Shown: positions 1 through 7,676 of the stretch, in pieces | How positions within the stretch are numbered: position 1 is the first letter of the stretch | How the letters are laid out: each line of letters opens with the position of its first letter | Assembly (NCBI RefSeq): GCF_014696135.1 | Contig: NZ_JACJPP010000029.1 | Coordinates: 1 to 64,000, forward strand | DNA length: 64,000 nucleotides | From: Nodosilinea sp. FACHB-141 | GTDB lineage: Bacteria > Cyanobacteriota > Cyanobacteriia > Phormidesmidales > Phormidesmidaceae | Reading direction: 5' to 3' | Notes under the pieces: model-generated | The model's database searches: none | What the model saw: only the letters and a program-made list of their open reading frames with translations | Told to the model about the DNA's origin: nothing | Program-made: the position numbers and the translations under genes

Positions 1-167
1 AGGTTCATAGCGCTGAGGGTGTGGCCGACGCCGCAGCTAAAGATGAATAGGATCAGCAGCAGCAGATTGAGCCAAATGTCGCGCTTGGCCTTTAGCAGCA
101 GCGGCAATAGAGTTAGAGGAATGATGAAATACGCCGCCGCGATCGCGCCGTTGGCAGCAATATCCAT
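1..167 (-). CDS. N-terminus of an ethylene-receptor-like (ETR1-type) membrane sensor, cut by the window edge
   Basis: Only the first 55 codons are in the window. They begin at the ATG at 165-167 and run off the left edge with no stop. The reading is hydrophobic and forms about two membrane helices, with AYFIIP in the first and a CGVGH motif in the second. In plant ETR1 and cyanobacterial homologues the second helix carries Cys and His four residues apart that hold Cu(I) for ethylene binding, and that C-x3-H spacing is kept here. The position of the ETR1 Asp that precedes IAIAYF is Asn here, so ethylene binding is uncertain. Such domains usually sit in front of GAF/PAS and histidine kinase modules, which would fit the kinases next door. 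The family call rests on a short stretch. Confidence 0.6.
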   Translation of the reverse strand, partial: MDIAANGAIAAAYFIIPLTLLPLLLKAKRDIWLNLLLLILFIFSCGVGHTLSAMN

Positions 168-362
168 GCTTAACTCTCTTCTACAACAATGCCCCTGTCC
201 GCTTTTAGCTTGGGCCTCGAAGCGGCCAAGCAGGCATAAACGTACTAATTGTTATCTAACCCTTAAGCAGGTTAAGGCCATTAGGCACAAACCTTGTGCC
301 AACCATTGCGGCCCGCCACATTGAGAGAAGATGAGCCGTGGCGATCGACATTCAAAACAAAA

Positions 363-390
363 CCCCCATGGACCAGCGGTGCCGTGGGGG
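363..390 (-). terminator. Repeated GC-rich hairpin, copy 1 (terminator-like on minus strand)
   Basis: CCCCCA at 363-368 pairs with TGGGGG at 385-390 around a 16-nt loop containing CCAGCGGTGCC. On the minus strand it is followed by TTTTGTTTTG, as expected of a rho-independent terminator. A second copy with the same loop core lies at 819-850, and both are followed on the plus strand by GGTGCATCTACG, so this is a repeated cassette. Confidence 0.5.
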
Positions 391-532
391 TGGGGAGTTC
401 GGGTGCATCTACGCAAACATGCGATCGCCGCTGTCGGTCTATGGTGCCCAGGTCAGGGAGGCGATCGCCAGCCGTGCCGATCGAAATGGGACAGCCCAGG
501 GTGCAGCAATTGAGTCTGCTGTAGTGCGTTGA

Positions 533-794
533 GAAATCTGCCGTTCGGTTGTGGCTCCTCTATAATTACGCGTGTTATCTCGTAAACGGAGAAATCAACC
601 TGACGCAGCACTAAGAAGGGTGGCAAATGATAACCAACGAATTTTGCATCTTGCTAGACGCTTACACCCAAGCCTCGAATGACGGGGACACGGGTACTGC
701 TGAAGCGTTGATGAGAGAACTAGATGGCCTAGTCATGTCATCTCGATACGATCGTATGAAGACAGAAAAAGCTAAAGGATGGACGGTGGGGTAG
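533..794 (+). repeat. 262-bp direct repeat, copy 1 (small-gene duplication)
   Basis: This 262-bp segment matches 6392-6653 along its whole length without an indel. It includes about 94 bp upstream of the small gene at 627-794. The two copies bracket the two histidine kinase genes, so they look like a duplicated gene with its 5' region, or the footprint of an insertion between copies. Confidence 0.75.
627..794 (+). CDS. Small conserved protein, 55 aa, copy 1
   Basis: Function not recognised. The 55-residue product is soluble and acidic in the middle (DAYTQASNDGD, then EALMRELDGL). It is nearly identical to the product of 6486-6653, and many differences between the copies are synonymous or conservative, which supports real coding. 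In this copy an in-frame TAA at 612-614 limits the start to the ATG at 627. In the other copy that codon is CAA and the frame stays open upstream. No good Shine-Dalgarno site is visible (GAAGGGTGGCAA precedes the ATG, giving a weak AGGG). Confidence is moderate because the protein is short. Confidence 0.5.
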   Translation: MITNEFCILLDAYTQASNDGDTGTAEALMRELDGLVMSSRYDRMKTEKAKGWTVG

Positions 795-818
795 TGCCTA
801 CGGAGATGCTAAACAAAA

Positions 819-850
819 AACCCCATGGGCCAGCGGTGCCTGTGGGGGTT
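819..850 (-). terminator. Repeated GC-rich hairpin, copy 2 (terminator-like on minus strand)
   Basis: AACCCC at 819-824 pairs with GGGGTT at 845-850 around the same CCAGCGGTGCC loop as the 363-390 copy. On the minus strand the stem is followed by TTTTTTG, a canonical intrinsic terminator shape. It lies about 330 bp beyond the stop of the minus-strand kinase gene at 1176, and the two hairpin copies flank the small gene at 627-794. Confidence 0.5.
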
Positions 851-1175
851 GGTTCTTAGGGTGCATCTACGACTTCAAGACTTCTGCCCGTTACTTGCCT
901 AGGATGCCCTTGTCAGTGGGGATGGTAGCAGGGGTAAGCTGTTTGGCGTACATGGAATTTCACATCTGCCCCTGGCGATCGCTGGGGTTTTGTTTTGCTT
1001 GGTCCTCAATCGGAAGCCAGGACATAGGCAACCTGACTAGCTGCGCGAGCAGGGAACGCCCGTTAAAGAGCGAGCCTCTCGATCACTTAGGGTTAATGGT
1101 GGCGCTAGTGGAGAAGATCGAGCTAGTGGAGCTAGCCGAGGTGGCACAGCTTGTGGCGAGGCACAATGTCTAGAC

Positions 1176-4100
1176 TCAATTCAGCTGGAGCAGGGTTACA
1201 ATTTCGCCGACAAATCGTTCTGGCTCTAACGGTTTCGTCAAGTGTGTTTGAAATCCAACTTCGAGGGCTCTTTTTTGGTCAATTTCTGCGGCATAAGCCG
1301 TGAGCGCAATCGCAGGAACCGTCCCGCCCTGAGCGGGTGGACGGGAGCGAATCTGCTGCATCAGCCCGTAGCCATCCATCTCTGGCATGCCAATATCACT
1401 AACAATCACATCAGGAACCAACCGCTCCAAGGCTTGCAGCGCCTCTAAGCCAGAAGGCACCGCCGTTACCCTTGCCCCGTATTGCTCTAGCAGAAAAGCC
1501 TGAAACTCGCGGGTATCAGCGTCGTCATCAACGAGCAAGATTTGAACGTTGTCTAGGAGTGTTTCTGAGTTGAGTTGAGGCTGGGTTGATTCAGAGAGAA
1601 CGGGTGTTGGCCGCTTCAGGACCGGTAGCTGCACGATGAAGGTTGCACCTTGCTGCTCACCGTCACTCTCTACCGCCACTGTACCGCCGTGGAGTTCCAC
1701 AATCTGCCGCACGATGGCGAGCCCTAACCCTAGACCGCCAAATTTACGGGTGGTGGAACCATCTTCTTGCCGAAAATACTCAAACACATAAGGGATGAAT
1801 TGAGCCTTGATGCCAATGCCTGTATCGATTACCCGAATTCGCGCCAATTGCTCCACTTGCCGCAGTTCGACCGTTACTTGCCCGCCCTTGGGCGTGAATT
1901 TGACGGCATTGGTCAGCAGGTTCCAGACCACTTGCTGGAGCCGGGCAGCATCGCCAAAGATGGGGGCAACTTGCGTATCGAGGTCAAGTGCAATCTCAAT
2001 ATTCTTGGCTTCTGCTGCCAACCGCACGGTTTCGACGGCCGCAGAAATCACAAACGTTAAACTGGCGTGAGTCGGATTTAAGGTCAGCTTGCCCTGCATG
2101 ATGCGGGAGATGTCAAGCAAGTCTTCGATCAGTTGAGACTGCAGTTTGGCATTGCGCTCGATCGTCGCGAGTGCTTCCGCTTGGCGGGCTTGGTCGAATC
2201 TGCCGGTTTTCAGCAACTGGGTCCAGCCCAAAATCGGGTTGAGGGGCGATCGCAGCTCATGAGACAGCACTGCGAGAAACTCATCCTTAATCCGGTTGGC
2301 GCGTTCTGCTTCTTCTCGTGCCGCTTGTTCTCGTTTTAGCAGTTGCTCTTGCTTCGATTCAGCTTGCTTTTGCCTGGTGATATCGCGTGAGATTGCTAAC
2401 AGTTGTGCAACCTTGCCAGATGCATCTTGAATAGGGGTGACGATAGCATCCCACCACTTCAAGTTGCCCTTTGCCGTGGGGCAGCATCCTTGAAGTTGAG
2501 CAGCATTGCCTGCTTTGGCGGCTATAAACGCTGCCTCTGCATTTTGACGATCTTCGTCTTGCCAGAAATCGAGCCATTTGGCGTTCAAAACAGAGGCCGG
2601 ATCGTCAATTTCCAGGAGATTAAAGCCGCCTGTATTCAAGTAAACGAGTCGGCCCTCTAACGTTAAAACTTTGATACAGTCTTGACTGCTCTCCAAAATG
2701 CGTTGCTTTAGTTCTTCACTCTCTTGCAAGGCAGCTTCTGCCTGTTTGCGATCGGTAATATCGCGACTGACGGTGGCTAACCCGATCGGCTGGTTGTGCT
2801 CATCTTTGATATGAAAGACGTTGTAGATCATCCACAATGCTTCGCCTGTCTTGAAATGACGGAACCGAATTTCTACCTCTGCTTGCCCCTCCTGCAATAC
2901 ATGGGGAAGAAACTCATTGATGATGAAGTCTTGATCTTCAGGGAAAAAGAAGTCTCTAACTGAGGTTTCAATGTATTGCTGGACATCATCCAGTCCCGCT
3001 AGTTGCTGACCCGCTGGATTGACATAAAACGGGACAAAATTCATATCGTACATGCCGATAAATACCCCACTGTTATCGGCTAGGGAAACAAACTTTTGAA
3101 TTTCAAGTTCTGCCTGCTTGCGCTCGCTGATATCGCGGGCTGAACCAACAACAGACTCTACAGTGCCATCGGCGGCAAACACTGGGCTAAAAATATACTC
3201 AAAGTAGCCCTCAGTTCCGGCTGGATTTGTGTGAGTAATTTCGTTTTTGACGGTATCTCCGGTCTCAAAGACTCGTCGCATATCGTCCAACGCTTGCTGC
3301 TCAACGGCTGCGGGATAATTAAGTTCAGCCATCGTCTTGCCGATCGCCTCTGCTGCGGTGACTCCCCACAAATCGAGCAACACTTGATTGGCGTAAAGAA
3401 ACCGCCCATCGAGGTCAAAGCTAAATACAAAATCGGTGAGGGTCGAAAGCGTAGCATCAAACTTTCGTACTTCACGTTCGAGGTCGGCTGATGTTTGCCG
3501 CAACGCTTCGTCTATTTGTTTGCGATCGCTAATATCTTTGAATACGATCGCCACTTTTCGGTCTTCCGGTTGTCCAGTGCGGCAGGCATAAACATCAAAC
3601 CAGCGGTTCATCGGTGCAGAATGATTCTCGAAGCGAATCGGTTCTCCCGTTAAGGCAACTCTGCCGTAGGTTTCGATCCAGAAATATTCTGGATCGGACA
3701 CTAACTGACGCGCTGTTTTACCGACAGCTTGTCGTAAACCGGTTTGCTGCTCAAACACGGGATTAACTTCTAAGATGCGGTAATCAACGGGCGTGTCGTT
3801 CTCGTCAAACAGCACCTCGACAATGCAAAAGCCCTCGTCGATCGACTCAAACAAGGTGCGATATTTGGCTTCCGACTCACGCAGTGCGGCTTCGGCATAG
3901 GCCCGTTCAGTGGCTGCCCACGTCTGTTCTGCGGTTTCTTCAACTAGTTTGACCTCGGTTTCCGTCCACTGACGTGGTGTTGATTGCTGAGCGGCCAGTA
4001 GGGCCACAAACTGACCTTTTTTGATTAGCGGCACATCAATGTGGGCCGCGATATCAATCTCGCGGTATTTCTTTTTCTGAGCGTCTGTATAGGTGGAGTC

Positions 4101-4604
4101 GTTGGGAATATCGGTGACGACTTGAGTGCGCCCAGCCTCATGATCAGCCGTCAGATTGCGCTGGTAGTCCTCCAATCGGTATCGTCCGCTCAAGGAGGCT
4201 ACACCATTGGTGTAGTTGCAACGAACGACGACCTCCTCACCCTCCGACACGACTTCGATATAAATGACGCGAGTTGCGCCCAGAGACTCACCTAAAATGC
4301 GAGCGGCGATCGCCTGAATTTCTGACGCATCAGTAATCGGCCGCAGGGCCTCTGCTAGTTTGACTCGAAACGCATTGAGCTGATTGGCCTGGTGTAAGGC
4401 ATGATCTTGCGATCTCTCTGGGGCTGACTGTACTTGCTCTAGCTCGGTCAGTAAAATTTGCGCTGCCGTTTTCAAGTCGTCTGACCAGGTTTCAACCGCT
4501 CCTAATGGCGTTTGCGACCAGTCGTGCGAGCGCAGGAGTGTTTCTATCTCACCACCGCTTCCAAAGAGCTTGTCAGGCATCTCTCGGTGTTGCTCTGACC
4601 TCAT
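1176..4604 (-). CDS. Multi-PAS hybrid sensor histidine kinase with C-terminal receiver
   Basis: A 1142-residue soluble hybrid kinase. In order: a short N-terminal region, a GAF domain (about 80-235), four PAS domains (about 245-365, 380-500, 500-620, 625-745), and a HisKA domain whose SHELRSP motif places the phospho-accepting histidine at His782. An HATPase_c domain follows with NAVKF (N box), DTGIGI and GLGLGLAI (G boxes), then a receiver (about 1015-1135) with the phosphorylated Asp at 1070 in [11 protein letters not shown]. It should autophosphorylate in response to an unknown GAF/PAS ligand and pass phosphate to its own receiver. No membrane segment is seen. Its ATG overlaps the stop of the upstream XRE gene by 4 bp (ATGA), indicating translational coupling and a two-gene operon. 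Confidence 0.93.
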   Translation of the reverse strand: MRSEQHREMPDKLFGSGGEIETLLRSHDWSQTPLGAVETWSDDLKTAAQILLTELEQVQSAPERSQDHALHQANQLNAFRVKLAEALRPITDASEIQAIAARILGESLGATRVIYIEVVSEGEEVVVRCNYTNGVASLSGRYRLEDYQRNLTADHEAGRTQVVTDIPNDSTYTDAQKKKYREIDIAAHIDVPLIKKGQFVALLAAQQSTPRQWTETEVKLVEETAEQTWAATERAYAEAALRESEAKYRTLFESIDEGFCIVEVLFDENDTPVDYRILEVNPVFEQQTGLRQAVGKTARQLVSDPEYFWIETYGRVALTGEPIRFENHSAPMNRWFDVYACRTGQPEDRKVAIVFKDISDRKQIDEALRQTSADLEREVRKFDATLSTLTDFVFSFDLDGRFLYANQVLLDLWGVTAAEAIGKTMAELNYPAAVEQQALDDMRRVFETGDTVKNEITHTNPAGTEGYFEYIFSPVFAADGTVESVVGSARDISERKQAELEIQKFVSLADNSGVFIGMYDMNFVPFYVNPAGQQLAGLDDVQQYIETSVRDFFFPEDQDFIINEFLPHVLQEGQAEVEIRFRHFKTGEALWMIYNVFHIKDEHNQPIGLATVSRDITDRKQAEAALQESEELKQRILESSQDCIKVLTLEGRLVYLNTGGFNLLEIDDPASVLNAKWLDFWQDEDRQNAEAAFIAAKAGNAAQLQGCCPTAKGNLKWWDAIVTPIQDASGKVAQLLAISRDITRQKQAESKQEQLLKREQAAREEAERANRIKDEFLAVLSHELRSPLNPILGWTQLLKTGRFDQARQAEALATIERNAKLQSQLIEDLLDISRIMQGKLTLNPTHASLTFVISAAVETVRLAAEAKNIEIALDLDTQVAPIFGDAARLQQVVWNLLTNAVKFTPKGGQVTVELRQVEQLARIRVIDTGIGIKAQFIPYVFEYFRQEDGSTTRKFGGLGLGLAIVRQIVELHGGTVAVESDGEQQGATFIVQLPVLKRPTPVLSESTQPQLNSETLLDNVQILLVDDDADTREFQAFLLEQYGARVTAVPSGLEALQALERLVPDVIVSDIGMPEMDGYGLMQQIRSRPPAQGGTVPAIALTAYAAEIDQKRALEVGFQTHLTKPLEPERFVGEIVTLLQLN

Positions 4605-4900
4605 GCGTTTAGCCTCCTTGGAGGCAAATATTTTCTTTGGATTGCCTGGCTGCTTTCCTGTAAAGCCCTATCAGGTGACTCCGCCAATTGGTTCAGTAAG
4701 GTTTCAAGTTGTTTGAGTGCCAAGGGAGAAGGGGTGGCATGTCCGTTTTCCCAACGATTGATGGTGGGAAAGGAGACTCCAAGCTGAGCCGCAAACTTCT
4801 CCTGGGTCAGTTTTAAGGTTTGCCGCAGCTCTCGAATCAATTGACCAACGGCGGGCTGTTTGATCCCTAAGTAGTCCTGATGAAAGGCCACAGCGCTCAC
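4601..4900 (-). CDS. XRE-family HTH regulator coupled to the hybrid kinase
   Basis: A 99-residue DNA-binding protein. Residues about 20-75 form a Cro/C1-type helix-turn-helix: LRQTLKLTQEKFAAQLGV is the first two helices and SFPTINRWENG the recognition helix. The rest is a short polar tail. It probably acts as a transcription regulator of its own operon or as a small partner of the kinase. The ATGA overlap with the kinase start at 4604 suggests they are made together. XRE-kinase pairs of this kind are common in cyanobacteria. The target sequence is unknown. Confidence 0.85.
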   Translation of the reverse strand: MSAVAFHQDYLGIKQPAVGQLIRELRQTLKLTQEKFAAQLGVSFPTINRWENGHATPSPLALKQLETLLNQLAESPDRALQESSQAIQRKYLPPRRLNA

Positions 4901-4974
4901 ACTTTATAAAGTCCTTTACTGCTGTCAGCATAATTGGTTTTAGGAAAAGTTAAGAGCTTTGTGCCTACGATTTC

Positions 4975-5004
4975 GGAGTAGCTGCCCTGCGCCATAGAGC
5001 AGCA
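4975..5004. repeat. Short intergenic repeat, partial copy
   Basis: GGAGTAGCTGCCC followed by GCGCCATAGAGCAGCA matches the start of the 15193-15252 copy, with related copies at 10724-10778 and a fragment near 15556. It lies just after the stop of the kinase at 5010-6197. The family always sits in intergenic or gene-remnant DNA. Confidence 0.5.
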
Positions 5005-5009
5005 GAACC

Positions 5010-6197
5010 TTACGCTAACTGCCGCTCGCCCCCTACCGGGCGCAGCTGTGGCAGGCGGACGGTGAAGGTTGTGCCCTCCTCCGCTGTCGAGGTGACCTCT
5101 ACCGTACCTCCATGGGCGACGACGATCTCACGCACGATGTACAACCCTAAACCAACACTGCCTGGAACTCGTTGCGCTGTCGATTCTGGCAAGGTGTGGC
5201 GCGTGAGTGGATCAAAGATTACGTCCACCATCTCTGATGGAATTGGCAGCCCTTCGTTATGTACGCTCAAAACCACGGTTGATCCCTCTGAAGTGAGCGA
5301 TAGGTCCACCGGCCCCTCGTCTGATCCATGTTGAATTGCGTTGCCCATTAGGTTGGAAACGACCTGGCGGAGTCGAGCCGCATCGCCGTCGCACGTGAGG
5401 TTGCCGTCTGAGTGAAAGCGCAACGTGCGCTGCGGATGGGCAACACAAAATTCCTCGAAGACTTGGCGACAGAGGATTTCTATATCGACCAGATCGCACC
5501 TCAGCGGCATCCTGTTGCCCTGCCCCGTCGAGGCAAAGTCGAGCAGGTCGCGGATCAACCGGGTGACCGCCTCCGTGTTCGTCTGGATCACCGACAGGGC
5601 TCTAGGAGAGGCTGGGTGTTCGCCTGAGGTGCGCGAGATGAGTTGTGCCGCCATGCTGATAGAGTTCAGCGGGCTGCGCAAGTCGTGGCCGAGAATCGCC
5701 AGGAACATGCGGCGCGACTGATCGACGCGGCGCGTGTAGCTGCCGACAGCGGCGGCGAGCGATTGATCGATCGATTCGTTGAAGCGGATGATATCGTTGA
5801 CATCGTTGATGTCGAATTGCGGGTGGCGCTCAGTCCACAGGCGGAGCACGCTGGCGCGCAGGGCGCGGTATTCGGAGATGACCTCCATGATGTCAAAGCC
5901 CGAGCCCATGCGGGCCACACCGTGCAGCACTGAGGCGTGGTCGAGGCCATCGCTCTCTTCACCAACAGCGCCGCCGTGGCCCTTGGACTTGCTTGCCTGC
6001 TGCGCGAGGCTCTGACCGCTCTGCATATCTAGCGCGGTGGCCCGCAGCATTGCCTCAGCATCGTTACGCAAGGCGAGCTTGGTCATCTTTCCCCCTGGCG
6101 CGAGGCTGCGCGCAAACGTCTCCCATTCCGAGAGAATCAGCTCGACGTTCCCGAGAATGAAATCTGCCAGTCGCATCGATTTTTCTGTTGGGAGCAT
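5010..6197 (-). CDS. Cytosolic sensor histidine kinase with RsbR-like N-terminal domain
   Basis: A 395-residue kinase. Residues 1-160 are an all-helical sensor region resembling RsbRD-type N-termini, without PAS or membrane segments. HisKA follows, with LGHDLRSPLNS and the phospho-accepting His171, then HATPase_c with NLMGNAIQHG (N box) and GLGLYIV (G2 box). No receiver is attached, so it must pass phosphate to a separate regulator; the stand-alone receiver at 6792-7190 is the nearest candidate. The start could also be the Met at codon 8 (ATGCGACTG). Base composition is visibly GC-richer and free of HIP1 compared with its neighbours, suggesting acquisition from another bacterium. Confidence 0.88.
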   Translation of the reverse strand: MLPTEKSMRLADFILGNVELILSEWETFARSLAPGGKMTKLALRNDAEAMLRATALDMQSGQSLAQQASKSKGHGGAVGEESDGLDHASVLHGVARMGSGFDIMEVISEYRALRASVLRLWTERHPQFDINDVNDIIRFNESIDQSLAAAVGSYTRRVDQSRRMFLAILGHDLRSPLNSISMAAQLISRTSGEHPASPRALSVIQTNTEAVTRLIRDLLDFASTGQGNRMPLRCDLVDIEILCRQVFEEFCVAHPQRTLRFHSDGNLTCDGDAARLRQVVSNLMGNAIQHGSDEGPVDLSLTSEGSTVVLSVHNEGLPIPSEMVDVIFDPLTRHTLPESTAQRVPGSVGLGLYIVREIVVAHGGTVEVTSTAEEGTTFTVRLPQLRPVGGERQLA

Positions 6198-6391
6198 TTT
6201 GGGAATAGAGGCCTGATATCCATAAGAGTGCTCAAAAGGATGCCACCTGTGGTGATTTGGCCGAGCTTGCTTTGTGCCCTATTTTAAGCCGTTCGGGATT
6301 CAAAAGACCAAAATAAACCCACCACCAGCATCTTTTCTAGTACAGGCACTCGATTGCTAGCGCAGTCAGCACCAATAGGAGGACTTCCTGG

Positions 6392-6653
6392 GAAATCCGC
6401 CGTTCGGTTGTGGCTCCTCAATCACTACGAGTGTTATCTCGTAAACGGAGCAATCAATCTGACGCAGCATCAAGAAGGGTGGCAAATGATAATCAACGAA
6501 TTTGGCATTTTGCTAGACGCCTACATTCAGGCCTCGAATGACGGAGACATGAGTACTGCTGAAGCGTTAATGAGAGAACTAGATGGCCTAGTCGTGTCAT
6601 CCCGATACGACCACATGAAGACAGAAAAAGCTAAAGAATGGGCGGTAGGGTAA
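6392..6653 (+). repeat. 262-bp direct repeat, copy 2
   Basis: Colinear match to 533-794 without gaps, about 5.86 kb apart in the same orientation. Upstream of position 6392 the two sequences diverge completely, which gives a sharp left boundary. Confidence 0.75.
6486..6653 (+). CDS. Small conserved protein, 55 aa, copy 2
   Basis: This is the paralogue of the gene at 627-794 and has the same length (MIINEFGILLDAYIQ at the start). Here the upstream frame is open to about 6354, so a longer 99-residue protein is formally possible. The matching ATG is preferred because the other copy has a stop just before it. An alternative is that the longer form is ancestral and copy 1 has lost its N-terminus. 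No domain is recognised. Confidence 0.5.
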   Translation: MIINEFGILLDAYIQASNDGDMSTAEALMRELDGLVVSSRYDHMKTEKAKEWAVG

Positions 6654-6791
6654 TGCCTGTCGAGATTCGCCGCACCGTAGATGAAGATTTGCCCTTTAAA
6701 CTCAATCATCCAAACACTCAAGGAATAATCAGGGCGGAGGCGTCATGAACAATTGCTAAAGGTGGATTACAAGCTGTAATAAGCTTAAACA

Positions 6792-7190
6792 TTAAGAGGA
6801 TATGGCTTGTTTCCCAAACCGTAAAAAGCTTGCAACTCTATCTAAAATCTCATCAATCTCTATTGGTTTACGAATAAAATCGTTTGCACCCACTGCCAGC
6901 CCCTGAATGCGATTAGCATCTTCATGGGCAGTCACCATTAAAATAGGAATAAATGGTATGTTTTTGTTTTGACGAATCTTTTCAACTGTCTCATATCCAT
7001 TCATTTCAGGCATCATCACATCCATCAAAATCAAATCGGGTGGCGAAGCTTCTACTTTCACAAGAGCTGTTCTGCCGTTGTCCGCTGTGTCAACCTGGTA
7101 CCCTGCTGCTTCCAAAACAGTTTGCAGCAGAAATAAGTTGTCAATGATGTCATCCACAACAAGTATACGGAAGGTTTGAGCGCCACACAT
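6792..7190 (-). CDS. Stand-alone CheY-like response regulator
   Basis: A 132-residue single receiver domain with no output domain. It carries the acidic pair in ILVVDDI, the phospho-accepting Asp57 in LILMDVMMPEMNG, the conserved Thr/Ala in MVTAHED and the Lys in IRKPI. Such proteins act by protein-protein contact or as phosphate shuttles. It lies between two histidine kinase genes on the same strand but is separated from each by 0.5-0.6 kb, so it is probably transcribed alone. The partner kinase is inferred only from proximity. Confidence 0.9.
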   Translation of the reverse strand: MCGAQTFRILVVDDIIDNLFLLQTVLEAAGYQVDTADNGRTALVKVEASPPDLILMDVMMPEMNGYETVEKIRQNKNIPFIPILMVTAHEDANRIQGLAVGANDFIRKPIEIDEILDRVASFLRFGKQAISS

Positions 7191-7676
7191 TCGAGAGGCT
7201 TACCTAGAGACGATGGACAAGAAAAAACCTATCACAATTTTCCTGCCTACTCTGACTTAAATGATGAAGCTTCACCCTCTACCTTAGATAGATATTTTTC
7301 TTATTTATTAAAGTACATATTTACAATTTGTGAATGAGTTATCTGACGAGCGCACAGACTACCTTCAAGGGTGAGCATGAGGACGTTACAAATTCATCTT
7401 CTACGACCAAAATATTTTTCCTCCATAGGAGCCTACGCAGGAAAGGTAATTTGAAAAGCAGCGCCAATAGGTTGGAGTGCAACGACGGCACTAGTTCGTT
7501 GAAGTAGGAAGGCTTCAAAGCATTGGAAATTAAGCAATTCATGCATTTAGATTGGACAAGTGATTAAGCCCAGTGTCATCGCTGGGGTCATCTTTTGTAC
7601 CACACTCCAGTGCAGTCGCAGCATCTGAAACCGCAGCTGCTCTGAAATAGGCAGGGAAGGGCCGGCACGGTCATAG
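7191..7676. other. Intergenic, no gene seen
   Basis: This stretch of about 490 bp between the receiver gene and the next kinase has an AT-rich part near 7260-7330. Short open frames here show no recognisable domain or ribosome binding site. Confidence 0.5.
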
